From positions 1,538,628 to 1,602,627 of the forward strand of contig JAMLIK010000001.1 of NCBI GenBank assembly GCA_023954195.1: DNA of 64,000 bases, given 5' to 3'. The notes under the pieces are model-generated. The model saw nothing but the letters and a program-made list of their open reading frames with translations. It was not told the DNA's origin and made no database searches. This document shows, piece by piece, positions 57,381 through 64,000 of the stretch (position 1 is its first letter; each line of letters begins with the position of its first letter). The DNA comes from Xanthobacteraceae bacterium (GTDB lineage: Bacteria > Pseudomonadota > Alphaproteobacteria > Rhizobiales > Xanthobacteraceae). The position numbers and the translations under genes were made by a program.

Positions 57381-58250
57381 ATGAAGCGTCCAGCCAAGAA
57401 AGCGGCGGCGGATCGCAATTTTGTCGTCGCTCTTGCCCGCGGCCTTGAGGTGTTGCGCGCGTTCCAGCCCAGGGACGGGCTGCTCGGCAATCAGGAAATC
57501 GCCGCCCGTACCAAATTGCCGAAGCCGACGGTGTCGCGGCTGACCTACACGCTCACCAAACTCGGCTACCTGACGCAAGTACCGCGCTTCGAAAAGTATC
57601 AACTGACGCCGGCGGCGATGTCGCTCGGCTACGCCGCGCTGGCCAATCTCGGGGTGCAGCATTTGTCGGAATCGTTTCGCGAGGACGTGATGCGCGCGAC
57701 CGGCGGCGCGGTCGCGGTCGGCGCGCGCGACCGGCTCAACATGATCTATTTCGGCCAGAGCCGCAGCGGCCTCGAACTCGGCGTGCAACTCGACGTCGGA
57801 TCAAAAGTTCCGATCGCGACCACGGCGATGGGCCGCGCCTACGTCTGGGCCCTGCCCGATGACGAACGCGCGCAATTGCTGCGCGAATTGCGCGAGCACT
57901 ACGGCAGCCGCTGGCCGCGCATCCGCGAAGGCATTGAACGCGCTGGCGAACTGGTGGCCCGTCGGGGCTTCGCCATCTCCGCCGGCGAATGGCACGCCGA
58001 CATTCACGCCGCCGGCGTCGCGATCACGCTCAACGACGGTACAGGCCCGTATGCGTTCAATTGCGGCGCGCCCGCATTCCGTTTCACGGAAGATCGCCTG
58101 CTGAACGATATTGGACCGCGTCTGGTGACGATGGTAAGAGACATCGAAGCGGCGCTGGGCGGCCGATCGCCGCCGCACACAAAAAAGACCGACATCAAGA
58201 AGCCAAGAGGAGGGGGGAAAGTTGCGCGCATGGTTGCGGGGACTCGATAA
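57381..58250 (+). CDS. IclR family transcriptional regulator
   Basis: 289 residues. Winged HTH at about 12-75: VVALARGLEVLRAFQPRDGLLGNQEIAARTKLPKPTVSRLTYTL, the recognition helix containing KPTVSRL. The ligand-binding domain follows (VGSKVPIATTAMGRAYVWAL, GEWHADIHAAGVAITLNDG), and a basic tail of about 30 residues (PPHTKKTDIKKPRGGG) is unusual. Divergent from pimF and pointing to the third Liv importer, it probably regulates one or both, sensing a pathway acid or CoA ester. 452 bases (56929-57380) separate it from pimF and contain the promoter and operator described. Confidence 0.93.
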   Translation: MKRPAKKAAADRNFVVALARGLEVLRAFQPRDGLLGNQEIAARTKLPKPTVSRLTYTLTKLGYLTQVPRFEKYQLTPAAMSLGYAALANLGVQHLSESFREDVMRATGGAVAVGARDRLNMIYFGQSRSGLELGVQLDVGSKVPIATTAMGRAYVWALPDDERAQLLRELREHYGSRWPRIREGIERAGELVARRGFAISAGEWHADIHAAGVAITLNDGTGPYAFNCGAPAFRFTEDRLLNDIGPRLVTMVRDIEAALGGRSPPHTKKTDIKKPRGGGKVARMVAGTR

Positions 58251-58298
58251 TCGTCACGGTCATGGCGTCCGGCGCTCGTCGCCGGTCGCGATGGCGGG

Positions 58299-59126
58299 AT
58301 GGGACTGCGGTCGATGACGCAGGCTCAGCTCGCGCGGGGAGAGGCTGCTTCTTCGGCCGATCCCCTGCTCGCGGTTCGCGACGTCAGCGTCGTGTTCGGC
58401 GGCATCGTCGCCCTGAATGGCGTGTCATTCGACATGAAGCGGGGACAAATTCTCGGCCTGATCGGGCCGAACGGCGCCGGCAAGACGACGCTGTTCAATT
58501 GCCTGAGCCGGCTTTATCAGCCGAGCAAGGGCGATATCCTGATGGAGGGCGTCAGCATCCTGACGCGCCCGCCGCACAAGATCGCCGAGGTCGGCATCGG
58601 CCGCACCTTCCAGAACGTCGCGCTGTTTCCGAACATGAGCGTGCTCGACAATGTCCGCGTCGGCATGCACGCGCACACCACCAGCGACATCATCAGCGAC
58701 TCGCTGAAGCTGCCGTGGGTGCGGCGGAGCGAGGCCGCGATCAATCGCAACGTCGACGAGATTCTCGCCTATCTCGACCTCACCAGCGTCGGCCACGCCA
58801 TCGTCTCCGGCCTGCCGTTCGGCACGCAGAAGCGGGTCGAACTGGCGCGTGCGCTCGCCGCCGAGCCGAAGATCCTACTGCTGGACGAGCCGGCGGGCGG
58901 CCTCAACCACGAGGAAGTCTACGTCCTCGGCGACCTGATCCGCCGCATTCGCGACGAGCGCGGCATCACCGTGCTGCTGGTCGAGCATCACATGGGGCTG
59001 GTGATGTCGATCGCCGATCACGTCGTGGCCTTGAATTTCGGCCGCAAACTCGCGGAGGGGACGCCGTCGCAGGTGCAGTCGGACCCGGAGGTCATCAAGG
59101 CTTATCTGGGGAGCAAGGATCAATGA
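58299..59126 (+). CDS. livG: Liv-type ABC transporter ATPase (LivG family), third system
   Basis: 275 residues, or 270 from an ATG at 58314 (MTQAQLARGEAASS). Walker A GPNGAGKTTLFNCL (about 54-67), signature LPFGTQKRVELARAL (about 169-183), Walker B ILLLDEPAGGLNHEE and the LivG tail EVIKAYLG. The Arg/Ala N-terminal extension of about 20 residues precedes the ATPase core. First gene of the plus-strand importer, starting 49 bases past the IclR stop. Confidence 0.92.
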   Translation: MGLRSMTQAQLARGEAASSADPLLAVRDVSVVFGGIVALNGVSFDMKRGQILGLIGPNGAGKTTLFNCLSRLYQPSKGDILMEGVSILTRPPHKIAEVGIGRTFQNVALFPNMSVLDNVRVGMHAHTTSDIISDSLKLPWVRRSEAAINRNVDEILAYLDLTSVGHAIVSGLPFGTQKRVELARALAAEPKILLLDEPAGGLNHEEVYVLGDLIRRIRDERGITVLLVEHHMGLVMSIADHVVALNFGRKLAEGTPSQVQSDPEVIKAYLGSKDQ

Positions 59127-59836
59127 GCGTGTTGCTGAGTGTTCACGACCTGCGCGCCTATTACGGCCAGGTGCAGGCGCTTCACGGCCTGTCGTTCGAT
59201 CTCAACGAAGGCAGCATGACCACGCTGCTCGGCGCCAACGGCGCCGGCAAGACCACGACGTTGCGGGCGATCTGCAACATGGTGCGCTCGACCGGCGCGA
59301 TCCAGTTCGAGGGCAAGCCGCTCAACGGCAAGTCGACCGAGAACATCGTCCGCCTCGGCATCGCCCATGTGCCGCAGGGGCGCGGCACCTTCACCACGCT
59401 GACGGTGGAGGAGAACCTCCAGCTCGGCGCCATCAGCCGCAAGGACATCAAGGCGATATCGGGCGACATCGAGCGGATGTACGCGCACTTCCCGGTGCTG
59501 AAGCAGCGGCACACCCAGCAGGCCGGCACGCTGTCCGGCGGCGAGCAACAGATGCTGGCGGTGGCGCGGGCCCTGATGCTGCGGCCGCGGCTGATGCTGC
59601 TCGACGAGCCGTCGTTCGGGCTGGCGCCGCTGATCGTGCGCGATCTGTTCAACATCCTCGGCAAGATCAACCGCGAGGACAAGGTCTCGATCCTGGTGGT
59701 GGAGCAGAACGCCCAGCTCGCGCTTGAGATCGCCGACAAGGCTTACGTCATCGAAACCGGCCGCATCGTCATGTCGGGCAACGCGAAAGAAATCGCGAAC
59801 GACGAGTCGGTGCGCAAATCCTATCTCGGATACTAA
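59123..59836 (+). CDS. livF: Liv-type ABC transporter ATPase (LivF family), third system
   Basis: 237 residues from ATG 59123, overlapping the LivG stop by four bases. Walker A GANGAGKTTTLRAI (about 36-49), signature LSGGEQQMLAVARAL (about 138-152), Walker B LMLLDEPSFGLAP and the C-terminal ESVRKSYLGY. Partner of LivG. A much longer open frame through it is a read-through of antisense-like sequence and was not used. Confidence 0.93.
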   Translation: MSVLLSVHDLRAYYGQVQALHGLSFDLNEGSMTTLLGANGAGKTTTLRAICNMVRSTGAIQFEGKPLNGKSTENIVRLGIAHVPQGRGTFTTLTVEENLQLGAISRKDIKAISGDIERMYAHFPVLKQRHTQQAGTLSGGEQQMLAVARALMLRPRLMLLDEPSFGLAPLIVRDLFNILGKINREDKVSILVVEQNAQLALEIADKAYVIETGRIVMSGNAKEIANDESVRKSYLGY

Positions 59837-59847
59837 GGGGACCGGTC

Positions 59848-60726
59848 ATGGAGCTATTTATCAATCAAGTCCTGGCCGGCATCTCGACAGGCGCGATCTA
59901 CGCCTGCATGGCGCTGGCCATCGTCATGATCTTCCAGGCGATCGACCATCTGAACTTCGCCCAGGGCGAAATGGCGATGTTCGCCACTTTCATCGCCTGG
60001 CAACTGATGCAGTGGGGCGTGCCTTACTGGTGGGCCTTCCTGCTGACGCTGGCGATCTCGTTCGCGGGCGGCGTCATCATCGAGCGGCTGTTGTTCAAGC
60101 CGCTGGCGAAAGCGCCGATCCTGACCAACGTCGCCGGCTTCATCGCGCTGTTCGCCATCATCAACAGCGTCGCCGGGCTGATCTGGGACTTCACCATCAA
60201 GCAGTTCCCGACGCCGTTCGGCTCATCGCCGTTCCTCGGCAGCCAGCTCATCTCGACCCACCAGGCCGGGATGATCGGCGTCACGCTGGCGCTGCTGATC
60301 GCGCTGTTCCTGTTCTTCCGCTTCACCCGGATCGGGCTTGCGATGCGGGCGGCGGCGGCGATGCCCGAATCGGCGCGGCTGGTCGGCATCAACACCGGCT
60401 GGATGGTGGCGCTCGGTTGGGGCATGGCGTCCGCCATCGGCGCCATCGCCGGCATCCTGATCGCGCCGGTGGTGTTCCTCGAGCCGAACATGATGGGCGG
60501 CGTGCTGATTTACGGCTTCGCCGCGGCGGTGCTCGGCGGCTTGACCAGCCCGCTCGGCTCCGTGATCGGCGGCTTCCTGGTCGGCATCTTCGAAAACCTG
60601 GTCGGCACCTACATTCCGGGCGTCGGCAATGAATTGAAGCTGCCGATCGCGCTGGCGCTGATCGTCATCGTCCTGGTTGTCAAACCGACCGGCCTGATGG
60701 GCCACACCGTCGTGAAGCGAGTTTGA
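59848..60726 (+). CDS. livH: Liv-type ABC transporter permease (LivH family), third system
   Basis: 292 residues, eight or so membrane segments. ALAIVMIFQAIDHLNFAQGEMAMFATFIAW (about 22-51) and GGVLIYGFAAAVLGGLTSPLGS (about 217-238) are the family motifs. Inner-membrane channel together with the LivM-type permease that follows after two bases. Confidence 0.93.
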   Translation: MELFINQVLAGISTGAIYACMALAIVMIFQAIDHLNFAQGEMAMFATFIAWQLMQWGVPYWWAFLLTLAISFAGGVIIERLLFKPLAKAPILTNVAGFIALFAIINSVAGLIWDFTIKQFPTPFGSSPFLGSQLISTHQAGMIGVTLALLIALFLFFRFTRIGLAMRAAAAMPESARLVGINTGWMVALGWGMASAIGAIAGILIAPVVFLEPNMMGGVLIYGFAAAVLGGLTSPLGSVIGGFLVGIFENLVGTYIPGVGNELKLPIALALIVIVLVVKPTGLMGHTVVKRV

Positions 60727-60728
60727 TC

Positions 60729-61751
60729 ATGAGCACCATTCAAGAAACCGCCGCCGAGGCTCATCCCGCCAACATCGACGTCCCGTCCAAGAAGAACATG
60801 GGACTCGGACGCACCGCGTCATGGGCGATGCTGATCGTCCTGGCGCTGCTGCCGCTGTTCGTGCGGAACTTCGTCATCTTCCAGATGACGATGCTGCTGA
60901 TCTACGCCATCGCCGTGCTGGCGCTGAACATCCTCACCGGCGGCAGCGGCCAGTTCTCGCTCGGCCAGAGCGCGTTTTACGCCATCGGCGCCTACACCGC
61001 CGCGATCCTGATCGAGCACGGCGGCGTCAACTACGTGCTGACGCTGCCGGCGGCCGGCATCATCTGCTTCGCGGTCGGCTTCCTGTTCGGCTTCCCGGCG
61101 CTGCGGCTGTCCGGCATCTACCTGGCGCTGGCGACCTTCGCCCTCGCCGTGGCGATGCCGCAGCTTCTGAAGCTCGGCGTGATCGAGCACTGGACCGGCG
61201 GCGTGCAGGGCCTGGTGGTGACCAAGCCCGACGCGCCGTTCGGCCTGCCGATGTCGCAGGACATGTGGCTGTACTACTTCACGCTGGTGGTCTCGCTGGC
61301 GATCTACATCGCCTCGGTCAACCTGCTGCGGTCGCGTTCGGGCCGCGCGATGATGGCGATCCGCGACAACGAAATCGCGGCGGCCGCCATGGGCGTCGAT
61401 CTGTCGATCTACAAGACGCTGGCGTTCGGCGTCTCGGCCGGCATCACCGGCGTCGCCGGCGCGCTCGGCGCCATCGCGGTGCAGTTCGTCGCCCCCGACA
61501 GCTACACCTTCCAGCTCGCCATCGCGCTGTTCCTCGGCATGGTGGTCGGCGGCGTCGGCTGGCTACCGGGCTCGCTCGCGGGCGCGGCGTTCATCGTGTT
61601 CGTCCCCAACATCGCCGAAGGCATCTCGAAGGGGCTCTCCGGCGCCTTCTTCGGCGTGCTGCTGTTCGTCGTCATCTACCTGGTGCCGCACGGCGCCAGA
61701 CAGGGGGCGATCTACGCCGAAACCTTGTTCAACAAACTAAAAAGGAGCTGA
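60729..61751 (+). CDS. livM: Liv-type ABC transporter permease (LivM family), third system
   Basis: 340 residues from ATG 60729 (a TTG two codons earlier overlaps the LivH stop). About ten membrane segments after a hydrophilic N-terminus of some 30 residues; LALNILTGGSGQFSLGQSAFYAIGAYTAA (about 63-91) and GGVGWLPGSLAGAAFIVFVPN (about 274-294) are diagnostic. Followed after six bases by the binding-protein gene. Confidence 0.93.
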   Translation: MSTIQETAAEAHPANIDVPSKKNMGLGRTASWAMLIVLALLPLFVRNFVIFQMTMLLIYAIAVLALNILTGGSGQFSLGQSAFYAIGAYTAAILIEHGGVNYVLTLPAAGIICFAVGFLFGFPALRLSGIYLALATFALAVAMPQLLKLGVIEHWTGGVQGLVVTKPDAPFGLPMSQDMWLYYFTLVVSLAIYIASVNLLRSRSGRAMMAIRDNEIAAAAMGVDLSIYKTLAFGVSAGITGVAGALGAIAVQFVAPDSYTFQLAIALFLGMVVGGVGWLPGSLAGAAFIVFVPNIAEGISKGLSGAFFGVLLFVVIYLVPHGARQGAIYAETLFNKLKRS

Positions 61752-61757
61752 GAGGAA

Positions 61758-62990
61758 ATGCTTGCAGGACAAAAACTGAGAATCGTCGCGATGTCGACGG
61801 TGGTCGCGGCCTTTGCCGTGACCAGCGGCAGTGCCCTTGCCCAGAAAAAATACGATCCCGGCGCGAGCGACACCGAAATCAAGATCGGCAACATCATGCC
61901 GTATAGCGGGCCGGCGTCGGCCTACGGCATCATCGGCAAGGCCCAGGCCGCCTATTTCCAGATGATCAACGAAAAGGGCGGCATCAACGGGCGCAAGGTG
62001 AACTTCATCTCCTATGACGACGCCTACAGCCCGCCAAAGGCCGTGGAGCATGCCCGCAAGCTGGTCGAGAGCGACGAGGTGCTGCTGATCTTCAGCCCGC
62101 TGGGAACGCCGTCCAATACGGCGATCCAGAAGTACATGAACGCCAAGAAGGTGCCGCAACTGTTCGTCGCCACCGGCGCGGCCAAGTGGAACGATCCGAA
62201 GCACTTCCCCTGGACCATGGGCTGGCAGCCCAACTATCAGGACGAAGCCCGCATCTACGCCAAATATGTTCTGGCGAACAAACCCGGCGCCAAGATCGCG
62301 GTGCTGTACCAGAACGACGACTTCGGCAAGGACTACGTCAAGGGCTTCAAGGAGGGACTCGGCGACAAGGCGAAGTCGATGATCATCGTCGAGGAGAGCT
62401 ACGAGCTGTCCGAGCCGACCATCGACTCCCATATCGTCAAGCTGAAGGCCAGCGGCGCCGACACCCTGCTGAACTTCACCACGCCGAAGTTCGCGGCGCA
62501 GACCATCAAGAAGATGGGCGAGCTGGAATGGAAGCCGCTGCACATCATCACCAACGTCAGCGTCTCGGTCGGCGCGGTGATGAAGCCGGCCGGCTTCGAA
62601 TACGGTCAGGGCATCCTGTCGGCGGCCTACCTGAAGGACGGCGCCGACCCGCAGTGGAACGACGATCCGGACATGAAGAAGTGGATCGCCTTCATCGACA
62701 AGTACATGCCGGGCGCCAACAAGGCCGACAGCGGCCTGGTGTTCGGCTACGGCTCGGCGCAGACCCTGCACAAGGTGCTGGAGATGGCCGGCGACAACCT
62801 GACCCGCGCCAACGTCATGAAGCAGGCCGCCAGCCTGAAGGACTTCAAGACCGACGTCGCCCTGCCCGGCATCCTCATCAACACCAGCGCGACCGACTTC
62901 GCGCCGATCCAGCAGGTGAAGATGATGCGCTTCAAGGGCGAGAAGTGGGAACTGTTCGGCGACGTGATTAGCAGCGACGCCAAACACTGA
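61758..62990 (+). CDS. Periplasmic binding protein of the third Liv-type importer
   Basis: 410 residues with a Sec signal peptide (to about residue 29, ending GSALAQ). The mature protein starts KKYDPGASDTEIKIGNIMPYSGPASAYGI, the peripla_BP_6 pattern, and continues with GKAQAAYFQMINEKGGINGRK and SPLGTPSNTAIQKYMNAKKVPQLFV. In Rhodopseudomonas such binders next to pim genes take up dicarboxylates and fatty acids, as I recall, which would suit this operon. AAAAAGGAG lies upstream; a strong terminator follows. Confidence 0.92.
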   Translation: MLAGQKLRIVAMSTVVAAFAVTSGSALAQKKYDPGASDTEIKIGNIMPYSGPASAYGIIGKAQAAYFQMINEKGGINGRKVNFISYDDAYSPPKAVEHARKLVESDEVLLIFSPLGTPSNTAIQKYMNAKKVPQLFVATGAAKWNDPKHFPWTMGWQPNYQDEARIYAKYVLANKPGAKIAVLYQNDDFGKDYVKGFKEGLGDKAKSMIIVEESYELSEPTIDSHIVKLKASGADTLLNFTTPKFAAQTIKKMGELEWKPLHIITNVSVSVGAVMKPAGFEYGQGILSAAYLKDGADPQWNDDPDMKKWIAFIDKYMPGANKADSGLVFGYGSAQTLHKVLEMAGDNLTRANVMKQAASLKDFKTDVALPGILINTSATDFAPIQQVKMMRFKGEKWELFGDVISSDAKH

Positions 62991-63021
62991 CCGGCTGACC
63001 GATCGCATCCGCGACACGGCG

Positions 63022-63054
63022 ACGGCCCCGTCCATGGCGGGGCCGTTCGCTTTT
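63022..63054 (+). terminator. Rho-independent terminator after the third importer operon
   Basis: ACGGCCCCG (63022-63030) pairs with CGGGGCCGT (63038-63046), then TTCGCTTTT. It ends the operon 31 bases past the binding-protein stop. Confidence 0.8.
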
Positions 63055-63154
63055 GCGCCCGACCTCCTGCCGCCCCGCCGGAAACGGCTCCAGGGTTTTC
63101 TTTTGCCGCGATCGGATGGATAACCGGTGATCCGTTCCGCGAGCCCGCAGCGCC

Positions 63155-64000
63155 ATGACCGACCGACGCGCCCTTCTTCGCTCCATTTTCGATGCCGCCG
63201 TCGCCGCCGCGCATCCGGACCAGATCCTGCCGCGACATCTGCCGCCGCCGCCGGCGGGGCGCGTGATCGTGCTGGCCGCCGGCAAGGGCGCCGCCGCGAT
63301 GGCCGCCGCCGCTGAGCGGCACTATCTCGACGCGCTCGGCCTCGCGCCGGAACGCCTCGAAGGCATCGCCACGACGCGCCATGGCCACGGCGTTCCGACC
63401 CGACGCGTCAGGGTGATCCAGGCCGGCCATCCGGTGCCGGACGAGGCCGGCCTTCGGGCCGCCAGCGACACGCTGCGGCTCGCCGCCACCGCCGCCGACG
63501 ACGACCTGCTGCTGGTGCTGATCTCCGGCGGCGGCTCCGCCAACTGGATCGCGCCGGTGGAGGGCGTCAGCTTCACGCAGAAGCAGCAGGTCAACCGCGC
63601 CTTGCTGCGCTCCGGCGCGCCGATCGGCGACGTCAACACCGTCCGCAAGCATCTGTCGCGGATCAAGGGCGGGCGGCTCGCCGCCGCCGGCAAGGCCGCG
63701 CGGATCGTGACGCTGGCGATCTCCGACGTGCCGCGTGACGACCCCGCCGCCATTGCCTCCGGCCCCACCGTGCCGGATCCGACCACGCTGGCCGACGCCC
63801 GCGCCATCGTCGCCCGCTACGGTCTCGAACTCGACGACGCGGTGCGCCGCGCGCTCGACGATCCCCGCAACGAAAGCCTCAAGCCGGGCGACGACGCTTT
63901 CGCCCGCGCGCGGTTCGAACTGATCGGCCGGCCGCGGGATTCGCTCGACGCCGCGATCGAGGTGGCGCACGATGCCGGTTACGAAGTGGTCGATCTCGGC
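63155..64000 (+). CDS. Glycerate 2-kinase (GckA/TtuD, MOFRL family), cut by window end
   Basis: 282 codons are visible from ATG 63155 (MTDRRALLRSIFDAAVAAAH) and the frame stays open to the right edge, so the C-terminal third is missing. Family motifs: VIVLAAGKGAAAMAAAAERH (about 38-57), IATTRHGHG (about 71-79), IQAGHPVPDEAGLRAA (about 88-103), LLLVLISGGGSANWIAP (about 118-134) and VNTVRKHLSRIKGGRLAAA (about 158-176), then the conserved SDVPRDDPAAIASGPTVPDPTT. These kinases phosphorylate glycerate to 2-phosphoglycerate; older annotation calls them hydroxypyruvate reductases. No photorespiratory or tartrate gene is visible before it. Confidence 0.93.
   Translation, partial: MTDRRALLRSIFDAAVAAAHPDQILPRHLPPPPAGRVIVLAAGKGAAAMAAAAERHYLDALGLAPERLEGIATTRHGHGVPTRRVRVIQAGHPVPDEAGLRAASDTLRLAATAADDDLLLVLISGGGSANWIAPVEGVSFTQKQQVNRALLRSGAPIGDVNTVRKHLSRIKGGRLAAAGKAARIVTLAISDVPRDDPAAIASGPTVPDPTTLADARAIVARYGLELDDAVRRALDDPRNESLKPGDDAFARARFELIGRPRDSLDAAIEVAHDAGYEVVDLG

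Overview
The window is a GC-rich chromosomal segment from an alphaproteobacterium. The best fit is the Nitrobacteraceae/Bradyrhizobiaceae (Rhodopseudomonas or Bradyrhizobium type). This rests on gene content (a pimFABCD-like dicarboxylate operon, repeated Liv-type ABC importers, many acyl-CoA enzymes), on a trxB - LysR - small RNA arrangement typical of Rhizobiales, on the short flagellin, and on several families of palindromic intergenic repeats. The genus is an inference; no marker in the window fixes it. I see no insertion sequence, prophage, CRISPR array or rRNA.

Layout. 1-3753 (+): end of one acyl-CoA ligase, two crotonase-fold proteins, and a second complete ligase. 3817-4980 (-): flagellin with its own terminator. 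5311-6312 (+): quinone oxidoreductase. 6435-25341 (-): a long co-oriented catabolic block holding two Liv-type ABC importers (6435-11367 and 19792-25341). Between them lie an acyl-CoA dehydrogenase, E1-alpha, E1-beta and E2 of a 2-oxoacid/acetoin-type dehydrogenase without E3, an enoyl-CoA hydratase, a DUF35 protein with a cysteine-less thiolase homologue, and an MmgE/PrpD protein. 25530-28472 (+): divergent ligase, TetR regulator and SDR. A near-identical 21-bp palindrome sits both in this divergent region and upstream of the E1-alpha gene, and may be the TetR operator. 28668-32940: acyl-CoA dehydrogenase, N-formylglutamate amidohydrolase, LysE exporter, an ArsR-SRPBCC pair and YqeY.

33119-45515 is mostly housekeeping: carA, a thioesterase, Dps, a methyltransferase, a tRNA-like element, carB, greA, DoxX, a TSUP permease, Lrp, trxB and a LysR regulator. 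Just after LysR is a probable AbcR/alpha-r15-type small RNA with its own promoter, a LysR-type dyad and a strong terminator. 45961-48878: an orphan ParA, a small membrane protein, an exported glycine/alanine-rich protein and an exported beta-carbonic anhydrase.

49169-56922 (-) has the order pimF-pimA-pimB-pimC-pimD (no pimE seen), which is beta-oxidation of pimelate and other dicarboxylates or fatty acids. A divergent IclR regulator (57381-58250) and a third complete Liv importer with binding protein (58299-62990, +) adjoin it. A palindrome upstream of pimF is a candidate IclR operator. The window ends inside a glycerate 2-kinase gene.

Taken together, most of the window imports organic acids or amino acids through Liv-type ABC systems, activates them with CoA ligases and degrades them by beta-oxidation under local TetR and IclR control. 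A candidate AbcR RNA, a class known to repress such transporters, is encoded between these blocks.
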